From the NCBI RefSeq assembly GCF_017916505.1, contig NZ_JAFMSZ010000002.1, positions 1 through 64,000 of the forward strand: a stretch of 64,000 bases of DNA, read 5' to 3'. Positions within the stretch are counted from its first letter, which is position 1. Each line of letters starts with the position of its first letter. The stretch comes from Naasia sp. SYSU D00057 (GTDB lineage Bacteria; Actinomycetota; Actinomycetes; Actinomycetales; Microbacteriaceae). The notes beneath the pieces are model-generated. The model made no database searches and was not told the origin of the DNA. It worked only from the letters and a program-made list of their open reading frames with translations. Positions 10,239 to 18,754 of the stretch are shown here, one piece after another. The position numbers were made by a program, and so were the translations under genes.

Positions 10239-10707
10239 CTATAGGTCGTGGGCGAGCGCCGCCAGAACGCTCTCGTACTCGTCCACGCCGCGCGTCAGGA
10301 GCTGGAGCAGCGCCGCCTCCCGGACCTCGCCTTCGGGATCTGTGGCAAGGATGTGAAGGTTGAGCGTCGAAACAAGCGGGTGTCCCGCGGCAGCCGCCCG
10401 CACGGCCGACGAGAAGTGCGACACGCTGACCTGGAGCATCGCGTGGAACCGCGTCAGCGGCCGGTACTTGGCCTGCGCCTTCGCGAAGTCCCGAGCCGGG
10501 TCGAACTGCGTCTGATAGGTGAAGCGTTGCGCCCCATCGTTGGTGTGCGCCCAGAACGAGATCGCGGAGGTACTGCAGCAATTTCTTGGAGAGGAACCCT
10601 CGGTCCGCCGTGATCATCGAGAGTTCTTCTCGATGGCGTCGCTGGCGGCGCGCACTTGCCCTTCGAGGGTCGCCATCAGACGATCCGCTCGTGGCAGCGA
10701 AGGCCAC
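10239..10707 (-). pseudogene. Frame-disrupted gene of unknown family
   Basis: Three consecutive protein-like pieces on the minus strand lie in different frames. They are a piece ending MATLEGQVRAASDAIEKNSR with a TGA at about 10618, a middle piece beginning MITADRGFLSKKLLQYLRDL, and a 3' piece (about 10560 down to the stop at 10239) containing FAKAQAKYRPLTRF and LLTRGVDEYESVLAALAHDL. Joined, they would give a coherent helical protein of about 150 residues, so at least two frameshifts have broken one gene. No family is recognised; the left end of the coding sequence is intact, the start is unclear. It lies between the cupin operon and the initiator tRNA. Confidence 0.5.
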
Positions 10708-10752
10708 AGGGGCTGGCTGCTCTAGTCCATCCCCTGGACAGAGAGAATGACA

Positions 10753-10789
10753 GAAGGCCCGAAACCATGCGGTTCCGGGCCTTCTTTTT
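10753..10789. terminator. Rho-independent terminator-like hairpin beside the tRNA gene
   Basis: A stem of about 14 bp (10753-10766 with 10771-10784, one mismatch) encloses a 4-nt loop and is followed by TTTTT on the plus strand. It lies directly after the minus-strand tRNA gene, where it can also end the tRNA transcript, although the T-run reads in the plus direction. Confidence 0.6.
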
Positions 10790-10791
10790 CG

Positions 10792-10865
10792 TTGCGGGGA
10801 CAGGATTTGAACCTGCGACCTCTGGGTTATGAGCCCAGCGAGCTACCGAGCTGCTCCACCCCGCG
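10792..10865 (-). tRNA. Initiator tRNA-fMet (CAU anticodon)
   Basis: A 74-nt cloverleaf with acceptor arm CGCGGGG/CCCCGCA plus discriminator A. The anticodon loop is CTCATAA (anticodon CAT), and the T-arm contains GGTTCAAATCC. Position 1 C facing position 72 A is the unpaired end typical of initiator tRNA, and the anticodon stem ends in three G:C pairs (GGG/CCC), which is diagnostic for initiator rather than elongator Met-tRNA. CCA is not encoded. TAAAGT at 10877-10882 (minus strand) is a plausible -10 element. Confidence 0.93.
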
Positions 10866-10939
10866 GCACGTCTTCTACTTTACCAGACTCAACGAGCAGG
10901 TCTGACCGCCGCGGGCGAGGACGGGCCGGAACGGCACTT

Positions 10940-10978
10940 CCGGGCCACCTAGGAGGCCCGGATCCGCCGATCCGGCCC
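10940..10978. terminator. Overlapping hairpins with a CCTAGG loop after the aldo-keto reductase operon
   Basis: CCGGGCC (10940-10946) and GGCCCGG (10955-10961) enclose ACCTAGGA; an alternative stem pairs 10955-10964 with 10969-10978. It starts 8 bp past the stop of the aldo-keto reductase gene and probably ends that transcript. The loop resembles the one at 12952-12959. Confidence 0.5.
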
Positions 10979-10985
10979 GGATTCC

Positions 10986-11966
10986 TCAGGCTGCCGTGGT
11001 CGCCCGGTCGACGAGGGCGTAGTCGTCGTCGGTCAGCTCGAGGGTCGCCGCCGGCAGCCAGCCGTCGATCTGCTCCGGGCTTCGGGCGCCGACGATGGCG
11101 CCGGTGACGCCGCGGAAGCCGAGCGTCCAGGCGGCGGCAGCGGCGGCAGCGCTGACCCCGTGGCGCTCCCCCACCTCGCCGAGTGCGGCCGCCACGGCGA
11201 GGTTGCGGTCGAGGTTCTCGGTGAACTCGGGGCTGCGGCGGCGCCAGTCGTTCTCCGCCAGCGCGTCGAAGCGCTCGCGGCTGAACGCACCGGTGAGCAG
11301 CCCGGAGCCCATCGGGCTGTAGACGATGACGCCGGTCTCGTGGTCGGCGCACCAGGGCAGCAGCTCGTCGGCGGTCGCCCGGCGGATCGCCGAGAACGGC
11401 GGCTGGAGGGAGTCGACGTGGCCGATCGCCTCCGCTCGCTCGAGCTCCGGCACACCGTGGTTGCTGAGGCCGATCGCGCGCACCTTGCCGCTCTCCCGGA
11501 GCTCGACGAACGTCTGCCAGTACTCCTCGACCGGGGTGCCGTCCTCCGGCGGCCAGTGCAGCTGGTACAGGTCGATGCGGTCGACGCCGAGGCGGCGGAG
11601 GGAGTCCTCGACGCCCTGCCGGATCGCGGCGGCATCGCCGACGCGGCGCGAGGCGGCGCGGCGGTTCTGCTCGTCCCAGACGAGCCCGCCCTTCGTGAAG
11701 ACGAACGGCCGGTCCGTCTCGGGCAGCTCGCGGAGAGCGCGGCCGACGACCTCCTCGGAGTGGCCGGTGCCGTAGATGGCGGCGGTGTCGATCCAGTTGA
11801 CGCCCTGCGCGATCGCGTGGTGGATGGTCGCGACCGACACGTCGTCGTCCTGCGGCCCCCAGCTGTTGGCGCCCTCCATGCCGCCGAGCGCCCACGCGCC
11901 GAAGCCGACGCGCGTGATGTCCAGGTCGGTGCGGCCGAGTCGGCGGGTGGGCAGCGAGGTCTTCAT
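10986..11966 (-). CDS. Aldo/keto reductase (second of a pair)
   Basis: A 326-residue NADPH-dependent aldo/keto reductase of the AKR11/AKR12-like class. The TIM-barrel markers are seen: RLGRTDLDITRVGFGAWALG at the N-terminus, the catalytic Asp/Tyr segment WIDTAAIYGTGHSEEVVG, the lysine in FVFTKGG, and the histidine in LYQLHWP. The C-terminal cofactor segment is AIVGARSPEQIDG. Substrates of such enzymes are carbonyls and sugars and cannot be predicted. ATG at 11966 lies 5 nt after the stop of the preceding aldo/keto reductase gene, with GGGAG in the intervening overlap as ribosome binding site, so the two form an operon. Confidence 0.88.
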   Translation of the reverse strand: MKTSLPTRRLGRTDLDITRVGFGAWALGGMEGANSWGPQDDDVSVATIHHAIAQGVNWIDTAAIYGTGHSEEVVGRALRELPETDRPFVFTKGGLVWDEQNRRAASRRVGDAAAIRQGVEDSLRRLGVDRIDLYQLHWPPEDGTPVEEYWQTFVELRESGKVRAIGLSNHGVPELERAEAIGHVDSLQPPFSAIRRATADELLPWCADHETGVIVYSPMGSGLLTGAFSRERFDALAENDWRRRSPEFTENLDRNLAVAAALGEVGERHGVSAAAAAAAWTLGFRGVTGAIVGARSPEQIDGWLPAATLELTDDDYALVDRATTAA

Positions 11967-11971
11967 CGCGG

Positions 11972-12832
11972 TCACTCCCCGGACAGCTCGGCGACGTCCT
12001 CGGCGGTCAGCTCGAGGTCGGGGGCCTGGGCGGAGTCGCGGATGCTCTCCGGGCGCGAGGCGCCGGGGATCGGGATCACGACCGGCGCGAGCGCGAGCTC
12101 CCAGGCGAGGCAGACGCGCTGCGGGCTCACGTCGTACTTGCGGGCGATCCGCTGGAACGCGGCGAAGCTCGTGCCGAGGCCGCCGGCGCGGGCGATGCCG
12201 CCGAGCGGGCTCCAGGGCAGGAACGCGATGCCGAGCTCGGCGCACAGCTCGAGCTCCGGCTCGCTGCTGCGGAAGGCGGGCGAGAACTGGTTCTGCACCG
12301 AGACCAGGCGGCCGCCGAGGATCTCCTGCGACAGCCGGATGCGCTCCGGGTTCGCGTTCGAGATGCCGGCCATCCGGATGACGCCCTCGTCGAGCAGGTC
12401 GCGGATCGCGCCGACCGAGTCCTCGTAGGGCACCTCCGGGTCGGGGCGGTGGAACTGGTACAGCCCGATCGCGTCGACGCCGAGGCGCTGTGCGGACGCC
12501 TTCGCCGCCTTCTTGAGGTAGTCCGGGCGGCCGTTGAGCGTCCAGGACCCGTCGCCCGGGCGGAGATGTCCGCCCTTCGTCGCGACGAGGACGCCCGAGG
12601 TGTCGCCGCCGTAGCTGCGCAGCGCCTTCGCGATCAGCTCCTCGTTGTGGCCGACCTCGTCCGCCTTCAGGTGGTACGAGTCGGCGGTGTCGATCAGCGT
12701 GATCCCCGCGTCGAGCGCGGCGTGGATCGTCGCGATCGACCGCTCCTCGTCGGGCCTGCCCTCGATCGACATCGGCATCCCGCCGAGTCCGATCGCTCCG
12801 AGCTCGGTGTCGCCGATCCGTCGCTGCTGCAT
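11972..12832 (-). CDS. Aldo/keto reductase (first of a pair)
   Basis: A 286-residue NADPH-dependent aldo/keto reductase. It shows IGLGGMPMS, LIDTADSYHLKADEVGHNE (catalytic Asp and Tyr), VLVATKGG (Lys) and LYQFHRPDP (His), so the Asp-Tyr-Lys-His tetrad is complete. It is only distantly related to the second reductase encoded 5 nt after it, so the pair is not a recent tandem duplication. ATG at 12832 has GGGGAGG about 9 nt before it. Nothing nearby identifies a substrate. The pair interrupts the space between the initiator tRNA and the conserved UPF0182 block. Confidence 0.87.
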   Translation of the reverse strand: MQQRRIGDTELGAIGLGGMPMSIEGRPDEERSIATIHAALDAGITLIDTADSYHLKADEVGHNEELIAKALRSYGGDTSGVLVATKGGHLRPGDGSWTLNGRPDYLKKAAKASAQRLGVDAIGLYQFHRPDPEVPYEDSVGAIRDLLDEGVIRMAGISNANPERIRLSQEILGGRLVSVQNQFSPAFRSSEPELELCAELGIAFLPWSPLGGIARAGGLGTSFAAFQRIARKYDVSPQRVCLAWELALAPVVIPIPGASRPESIRDSAQAPDLELTAEDVAELSGE

Positions 12833-12926
12833 GCGTGAGTCCTCCCCGTTGTGACCGTTCGACGCTACCCGGCGAGGTCGCAGCGAGTTGAGGGGTCGCG
12901 CAGTGGAGGACGGCGGGATATGGGAG

Positions 12927-12984
12927 CGGGCCGATTCGGCTCATCCGGGTCTCCTAGGTGACCCGGATGAGCCGAACCGGCCCG
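12927..12984. terminator. Very long hairpin, 25-bp stem, CCTAGG loop
   Basis: Arms 12927-12951 and 12960-12984 pair with one mismatch; the 8-nt loop TCCTAGGT is itself nearly palindromic, so the structure forms equally on both strands. It starts 15 bp after the stop of the UPF0182 gene and has no T-run, the I-shaped terminator style seen in actinobacteria. Confidence 0.65.
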
Positions 12985-12998
12985 GATGGATGTTCCGA

Positions 12999-15929
12999 TC
13001 AGCCGCCGGAGGCGGCGAGGGCGCGCTCCACCGCGTCCTGGAGGCGGGCGTCGGCCTCGGCCGCCGCCACCAGGTCGTTGCTGCGGTACGCGGCCTCGCG
13101 ATCCTGGAGCGCCTGGTTGGCGTCCTCCAGGGCCTGCTGCAGCTCCGGGTTGTCGCTCGGCGTCGTCGGCGTGGTCGGCGCCTCGTCCGTCGGCTCCTCG
13201 GCCGGGGTGTCGGTGCCGCCGTCCGTCGCCGGCTCGTCGGTCTCGGGCGGCACGTCGGTGTCGCCGGCGTCCGCACCGGAGTCGCCTCCGAACAGCTGGT
13301 CGAGCGCCTGGTCGAGGGTGTCCTCGAATGCGATCTGGTCGCCGAAGGAGACGAGCACCTTGCGCAGCAGCGGGAACGCCGTCTCACCGCTCGACCGGAC
13401 GTAGACCGGCTGCACGTAGAGCAGCCCGCCGCCGACCGGGAGGGTCAGCAGGTTGCCGCGGTCGATGGAGGTGTCACCGCGGGTGAGCAGCGCCAGCTGG
13501 TTCGCCACGTCGGTGTCCGAGTTGAACGCGTTCTGCACCTGGCCGGGGCCCGGCACGTTGTTCGGCAGCGTCAGCAGCCGCAGCGCGCCGTAGCCTTCGG
13601 CGACCTCGCCCTTCGTGGCGCCGGCATCCGAGTCGACGGCCAGGTAGCCGGTGAGGATGCTCCGGCTCTCGGCGCCCTGCCGGTTCGGGATGAACGTCGA
13701 GTACAGCGTGTACGACGGGCCGTCCGACTCCGGGATCTGCATCGTCAGGTAGTACGGCGGCTGCAGGGTCGGGTTGGAGGCCGGCGAGGTCGGGTCGTTC
13801 GGCGCGCGCCAGGCGTTGTCGCGCTGGTACCAGGAGCCGGCGTCCTCGACGTGGTACTGGCCGAGCACCGAGCGCTGCACCTTGAACAGGTCGGCCGGGT
13901 AGCGGACGTGGCTCATCAGCTCCGCCGACATCTCCGTCATCGGCCGCAGCTCGTTCGGGAACACCTTCTGCCAGGACTGGATGATCGGGTCGTCCTGATC
14001 CCACGCGTAGAGGGTGACCTCGCCGCTGTACGCGTCGACCGTCGCCTTCACCGCGTTGCGGATGTAGTTGATGTCGTCGACGGCATACGCCGGGGCCGGC
14101 GTGTACGTGTCGGCGATCGACTCGCTCAGGCTTCGCGTGCTCGAGTACGGGTACGACGACGAGGTCGTGTAGCCGTCGATGATCCACTGGATCCGGCCGT
14201 CCACGACCGCCGGATAGGCGTCCGAGTCGAGCGTCAGATACGGGGCGACCTTCTCGACGCGGGTCTTCGGGTCGCGGTCGTAGAGGATCTGCGACTCGTT
14301 GTTCACCGCGTTGGAGAGGAACACCTGCTCCGACTGGAACTTGAGGGCGTAGATGAGGCGGGTGAACCAGTTGTTCAGCTGCGGCCCGCCGTCGCCGTCG
14401 AAGGTCGTGTAGACCTGGTTGGCGTCGCTCTCGGCGTCGCCGCCGCCCGACGGATAGTCGAGCTCGATCGGCTCGGTGCCCTCCGGAGCGCCGACGATCG
14501 AGTAGGCGGGCGAGTTCTCGCCGAAGTAGATGCGCGGCTCGTAGTCGCCGAGGTTGTTGCTCGTCGGGATGCCCGACTCGAGGAACACCGGCTGGCCGTC
14601 GGCGGAGCGCTGGTTGCCGTAGGCGGCGACCACGCCGTAGCCGTGCGTGTAGACGACGGTGCGGTTGTACCAGGTCTGCCCGTCCCCGAGCCCGTCCTGG
14701 TTGAGCTCGCGGACCGCGACGACCGTGTCCTGCGTCTGCCCGTCGATCTCGTAGCGGTCGACGTCCAGGTCGCGGGCGAACGCGTAGTACTGCCGGAACT
14801 GCTGCAGCTGGCCGAACGACGGCGACACGATCGCGGGGTCGAGGATGCGGATGTTCGCGGTCGTCTCCGCGTCGGCGCGCAGGGCGCCCGGCTCCGCCTC
14901 GGTGGTCGCCTCGTACGGGATCTCCTGGACGTCGTCGACGCCGTAGGCGACGCGCGTCTGGTCGATGTTCTTCTGGATGTAGGGCCGCTCGAGGCTCAGC
15001 TCGCTCGGGTCCACCTGGAAGCGCTGGACGACCCACGGGTAGATCGAGCCGGCGACGAGGCTCGTGATGATGAGCAGGACCGTGCCGATGACGGGGAGCC
15101 GCCAGCGGCCGATGATCGCCGTCACGATGAAGAGCAGCGCGACGAGCCCCGCCACGATCGAGATGATCACGCGGGCCGGGATGGTGCCGTTCACGTCGGC
15201 GTAGCTCGCGCCGGTGATGAGGCTGCCGGTCTGGCTCAGGGTCAGGAACTGGTCCAGGTAGATGCTGACCGCCTGCAGCGCCAGGTAGATGGCGGCGGTG
15301 ACGGCGATCTGGACGCGGGCGGCCTTCGCGAGCCGCACCTCACGCCCGGTGACCCGGAGGGCGCCGTAGAGGTAGGTGGTCGCGATGCCCGCGATGCCGG
15401 CGACCAGGACGACCGCCGAGGCGAAGCCGACGAGCCCGTGCAGGAAGGGCAGGTCGAACAGGTAGAAGGAGATGTTGAGGCCGAACTGCGGGTCGGGCTC
15501 GGCATCCGACGGGGTGCGGTTGAGGTAGAGCAGAACCGTCTGCCAGCGGGTCGCCGCGGAGACCCCCGCGAACAGGCCGAGGACGCCGGGGACGGCGAGC
15601 ATCGCGAGCCGGCGCAGCGGCTCGATCACCTGCTGGTAGCGGTCGAGCTGCGAGTTGAGGCGCGCGTAGATCGGGCGGAACCGATACGCGAGGTAGATCG
15701 ACAGGAAGACCGGGACGGCCATCCCGAGGAACCCCGCGAAGAAGAGTCCGATCCCCCAGCCCCACTGCGTGAGCAGGACGTTGAGGAAGCCGAGCTGGTC
15801 GAACCAGAGGATGTCGGCGTAGAGCCCGGCGAAGATGAAGAAGAGGATGAGGAGGCCCGCGACGATGCCCGCGGTGATCGCGAGGGTTGCGCGGTTCCTC
15901 CGGCGTGGTGCGGCGGCTGTGGTCGTCAC
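12999..15929 (-). CDS. UPF0182 family large membrane protein
   Basis: A 976-residue protein of the UPF0182 family (M. tuberculosis Rv3193c type), close to the usual length. The first 300 residues hold about seven membrane segments beginning with ITAGIVAGLLILFFIFAGLY. A large outside domain follows (RIYFGENSPAYSIVG, LPVGGGLLYVQPVY), and it ends with an acidic, Pro/Thr/Asp-rich stretch (about residues 880-925) and a short coiled coil rich in Ala and Asp. The function of the family is unknown. GTG at 15929, encoding VTTTAAAPRRRNRAT, is chosen because longer starts would run into the PDZ protein gene, whose stop is 11 nt upstream. Probably co-transcribed with it. Confidence 0.88.
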   Translation of the reverse strand: MTTTAAAPRRRNRATLAITAGIVAGLLILFFIFAGLYADILWFDQLGFLNVLLTQWGWGIGLFFAGFLGMAVPVFLSIYLAYRFRPIYARLNSQLDRYQQVIEPLRRLAMLAVPGVLGLFAGVSAATRWQTVLLYLNRTPSDAEPDPQFGLNISFYLFDLPFLHGLVGFASAVVLVAGIAGIATTYLYGALRVTGREVRLAKAARVQIAVTAAIYLALQAVSIYLDQFLTLSQTGSLITGASYADVNGTIPARVIISIVAGLVALLFIVTAIIGRWRLPVIGTVLLIITSLVAGSIYPWVVQRFQVDPSELSLERPYIQKNIDQTRVAYGVDDVQEIPYEATTEAEPGALRADAETTANIRILDPAIVSPSFGQLQQFRQYYAFARDLDVDRYEIDGQTQDTVVAVRELNQDGLGDGQTWYNRTVVYTHGYGVVAAYGNQRSADGQPVFLESGIPTSNNLGDYEPRIYFGENSPAYSIVGAPEGTEPIELDYPSGGGDAESDANQVYTTFDGDGGPQLNNWFTRLIYALKFQSEQVFLSNAVNNESQILYDRDPKTRVEKVAPYLTLDSDAYPAVVDGRIQWIIDGYTTSSSYPYSSTRSLSESIADTYTPAPAYAVDDINYIRNAVKATVDAYSGEVTLYAWDQDDPIIQSWQKVFPNELRPMTEMSAELMSHVRYPADLFKVQRSVLGQYHVEDAGSWYQRDNAWRAPNDPTSPASNPTLQPPYYLTMQIPESDGPSYTLYSTFIPNRQGAESRSILTGYLAVDSDAGATKGEVAEGYGALRLLTLPNNVPGPGQVQNAFNSDTDVANQLALLTRGDTSIDRGNLLTLPVGGGLLYVQPVYVRSSGETAFPLLRKVLVSFGDQIAFEDTLDQALDQLFGGDSGADAGDTDVPPETDEPATDGGTDTPAEEPTDEAPTTPTTPSDNPELQQALEDANQALQDREAAYRSNDLVAAAEADARLQDAVERALAASGG

Positions 15930-15939
15930 GGTGCAGAGC

Positions 15940-17058
15940 CTACCGGGCGGTGCATGTGGGCAATCCGGACGTCCGCTGACCGTCCGCGATGGCCTCCACC
16001 GCGGCGAGCGCGTCACTGAGCGTCCCGACCGCGACGACGTTCATGCCGTCCGGGACATGTCCGACGACCGCGTCGCAGTTGGCCTCCGGCGCGAGGAACC
16101 AGTCGGCCCCTGCCGCCTGCGCGCCGTACAGCTTCTGCCGGATGCCGCCGATGGCGCCGACAGTGCCCTCCGCGTCGATGGTGCCCGTGCCGGCGATGCG
16201 CTCGCCGCCCGTCAGCGAGCCCGGCGTCAGCTTGTCGTAGATGCCGAGCGCGAACGCCATCCCGGCGCTGGGGCCGCCGACGTTCGGCAGCTCGATCTCG
16301 ACGTCGAACGGGAACTCGTAGGCCACTCCGACTCCGACGCCGACGACGGTCTGCCCCTGCTGAGTGGTCGGCGTCACCTCGATCGTGCGCTCCTCGCCGT
16401 CGCGGACGATGCCGATCACGGCGGGAGCGTCGGTGCCGTTCGCCGCGATGGCCTCGCGCACCTCGGTGAGGTTCGCGACCTCGGACCCGTTGATCGAGAC
16501 GACCTCGTCGCCCTGCTCGAGCAGGCCCTCCGCGGGAGCCCCCTCGACGACGCCCTCGACGGTGAGGGTGCGCGGGATGTCGTAGCCGAGCTCGGTGAGG
16601 GCCGCGGCGACGGCCTCCTGCTGCGAGTTCTGCATCTGCAGCCTGCTCTGCTCGTCCCGCTCCTCGGAGGAGACGCCGGCGGGGAACGCCGCCTCCAGCG
16701 GCTTCACCGACTTCCGCGGGTCGAACCAGGCGAGCGCGGTGCGGATCAGGTCGGGGGTGCCGCGGGGCGAGCCGACCACCGTGACGGTGGTGAGGTCGAG
16801 ACTGCCGTCAGTCGGGTACGTCTCCGCGCCGTCGATGCGGATCAGCGGCTCGCCGTCCGCCCCCTGGCTGCCGAGGGTGTCGTAGACCGGGCCCGGCTGC
16901 TCGATGACGTAGCCGGACGGGCTGAGCCCGAGGAGCACCACGAGGGTCAGCGCGATCGTGAGCAGGGTCCAGCCGATGCTGCTCCGGTCGGCGGGACGAC
17001 GCGGCTCCGGACGGCGGGCGGCCCGGGGACGCTGGACGGTCGGGGTGGTCACGGACAT
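15940..17058 (-). CDS. YlbL-like membrane-anchored PDZ and Lon-type (S16) serine protease
   Basis: A 372-residue protein with one N-terminal membrane anchor (WTLLTIALTLVVLLGLSPSG, about residues 30-49), an outside PDZ domain (VEGVVEGAPAEGLLEQGDEV, about 166-185) and a C-terminal S16 peptidase domain. The catalytic serine is in GGPSAGMAFA and the lysine in IRQKLYGA, so the Ser-Lys dyad of Lon-type proteases is intact. B. subtilis YlbL and the mycobacterial Rv3194c protein are homologues; YlbL is linked to degradation of membrane cell-division inhibitors. It precedes the UPF0182 gene by 10 nt and is divergent from the DUF2342 gene, the same arrangement as in mycobacteria. Confidence 0.88.
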   Translation of the reverse strand: MSVTTPTVQRPRAARRPEPRRPADRSSIGWTLLTIALTLVVLLGLSPSGYVIEQPGPVYDTLGSQGADGEPLIRIDGAETYPTDGSLDLTTVTVVGSPRGTPDLIRTALAWFDPRKSVKPLEAAFPAGVSSEERDEQSRLQMQNSQQEAVAAALTELGYDIPRTLTVEGVVEGAPAEGLLEQGDEVVSINGSEVANLTEVREAIAANGTDAPAVIGIVRDGEERTIEVTPTTQQGQTVVGVGVGVAYEFPFDVEIELPNVGGPSAGMAFALGIYDKLTPGSLTGGERIAGTGTIDAEGTVGAIGGIRQKLYGAQAAGADWFLAPEANCDAVVGHVPDGMNVVAVGTLSDALAAVEAIADGQRTSGLPTCTAR

Positions 17059-17224
17059 CCGATCTCGGCGCGCGGCTCACGCGAGGCTGACGCGCTGTTC
17101 GCGCGAGGCTGACAGGGGCGGGGCCCTCGCGGACCTTCCGGCCCCGGCTCCCGCACTACCGTAGATCCTGCGTGAGTGCCGCTGGGAAGGCGCCCCGAGG
17201 CGGGCGCCGACGGAAGGAGCCTCG

Positions 17225-18550
17225 ATGGCCGCGGACGATCAGGAGCCCGAGGACGAGCTGCGCGAGATGCTGCGCGAGCTGCTCTCCGGCGGAGCGGGCG
17301 TCGACCCCGCCAAGCTGGCGGCATCGGCCGGCCTGCCGGCCGACCCGGCGAGCATGGCCCGCCTCTTCGCCCAGCTGCAGGGCGCGCTGAGCGGCTCCGA
17401 CGACGGCATCAACTGGCAGGTCGCCACCGACCAGGCGAAGGCGGTCGCGTCGCGCACCAGCTTCACGCCGACCGACCAGCAGCGCCGTGACCTCGACCAG
17501 GCGATGCACCTCGCCGCGCTGTGGCTCGAGGAGGCGACCAGCGTCGCCGATCTGCCCGAGGCACCGAAGCTGATGACGCGCGTGCAGTGGATCGAGCAGA
17601 CGATGCCGTTCTGGAGCCAGCTGGCCGAGCCGGTCGCCTCGAGCATCGCCGACGCCCTCACCTCCGTGCTGAAGGAGCAGGCGCCCGAGGAGGTCGCGGG
17701 CATGCTGCAGCACGCCGGGCGTCTCGTCCGCGGCATCGGCGGCACGCTCTTCGCGGTGCAGCTCGGCCAGGTGGTCGGCGCGCTGAGCGCCGAGGTGGTG
17801 TCCGGCGGCGACGTCGGCATCCCGCTGCTCGAGGACCGCGCCGCCGTGCTGCCGCAGAACCTGCAGGCGTTCGGCGAGGGCCTCGACATCCCGGCCGATC
17901 AGATCGCGCTGTACCTATCGGTGCGCGAGATCGCGCACGCCCGGCTGTTCCGGCACGCCCGATGGCTGCGCATGCAGCTCGTCTCCTCCATCACCGAGTT
18001 CGCGCGCGGCATCCGCATCGACACCAGCCGCGTCGAGGAGCTCGCCGCCAACTTCGACCCGAACGACCCCGAGAACCTGCGCGAGGCGCTCTCGAGCGGC
18101 GCCCTCATCCCGCCGAAGACACCCGCCCAGCAGGCGGCGCTCCAGCGGCTCGAGACGATGCTCGCGCTCGTCGAGGGCTGGGTCGACGTCGTCACCGCGC
18201 ACGCGACAGCCCGGCTGCCGAAGTCCGACGCGATCGCGGAGACGGTGCGCCGTCGCCGTGCCGCGGGCGGGCCGGCGGAGCGCGCCTTCGCGACCCTCGT
18301 CGGCCTCGAGCTGCGACCTCGCCGGCTCCGCGAGGCGGCCGCGATGTGGCAGATCGTCGGCGACTCCCTCGGACCGGAGAGGCGCGACGAGCTGTGGTCG
18401 CACCCCGACCTGCTGCCCACCTCGGCGGACATCGACGACCCGGATGCGCTCGTGAAGCGCCTGCAGGAGCCGCCGGCCGCCGACGACGTGGACCAGGCCA
18501 TCGAGGACCTCCTCCGCGACGACGACTCGGACCGTCCCACCGAGGGGTAG
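17225..18550 (+). CDS. DUF2342 family putative zinc-dependent hydrolase
   Basis: A 441-residue protein of the DUF2342 family, annotated in actinobacteria as a zinc-dependent metalloprotease or as coenzyme F420 biosynthesis associated. The conserved core is visible: LFAVQLGQVVGALSAEVVSG, LYLSVREIAHARLF and LVEGWVDVVT. The position where an HExxH motif would be reads REIAH, so a classical gluzincin site is absent and the peptidase label should be treated with care. The C-terminus is acidic. GGAAGGAG sits 6 nt before the ATG. Orthologue position: Rv3195 of M. tuberculosis. Confidence 0.85.
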   Translation: MAADDQEPEDELREMLRELLSGGAGVDPAKLAASAGLPADPASMARLFAQLQGALSGSDDGINWQVATDQAKAVASRTSFTPTDQQRRDLDQAMHLAALWLEEATSVADLPEAPKLMTRVQWIEQTMPFWSQLAEPVASSIADALTSVLKEQAPEEVAGMLQHAGRLVRGIGGTLFAVQLGQVVGALSAEVVSGGDVGIPLLEDRAAVLPQNLQAFGEGLDIPADQIALYLSVREIAHARLFRHARWLRMQLVSSITEFARGIRIDTSRVEELAANFDPNDPENLREALSSGALIPPKTPAQQAALQRLETMLALVEGWVDVVTAHATARLPKSDAIAETVRRRRAAGGPAERAFATLVGLELRPRRLREAAAMWQIVGDSLGPERRDELWSHPDLLPTSADIDDPDALVKRLQEPPAADDVDQAIEDLLRDDDSDRPTEG

Positions 18551-18754
18551 GGCCGGCCGGCGCGGATCAGGAGATCCCCGTCACGAGACGGCGTGTCGTC
18601 CTGAATCGCGTGCGAAACGGCTGATCCTTCCTGATCGGCGCCATTCTCCTGATCCGCGCAGGTGGCGTCGTCCGCACTTTCGCCCTGGGGAGGGACGGCG
18701 CCGCCCTGGGGACAACAGTCACGCGTTCGTGAGGCGGCGGGCACCATGCCCGCC

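Noticed and set aside
10986-12944. A single 652-codon open frame spanning both aldo-keto reductase genes
   Set aside because: Only the part from 11966 down is a real reductase; the upstream part is the first reductase read in a wrong frame, and that gene has its own intact frame at 11972-12832.
10785-12998. Genomic island inserted at the tRNA-fMet gene
   Set aside because: No integrase, no repeated tRNA end and no compositional break are visible; the reductase genes alone do not make an island.
12999-16019. Long open frame of over 1000 codons on the plus strand opposite the UPF0182 gene
   Set aside because: It is the high-GC mirror of the UPF0182 gene: valine/arginine-rich, no domain, no start context.
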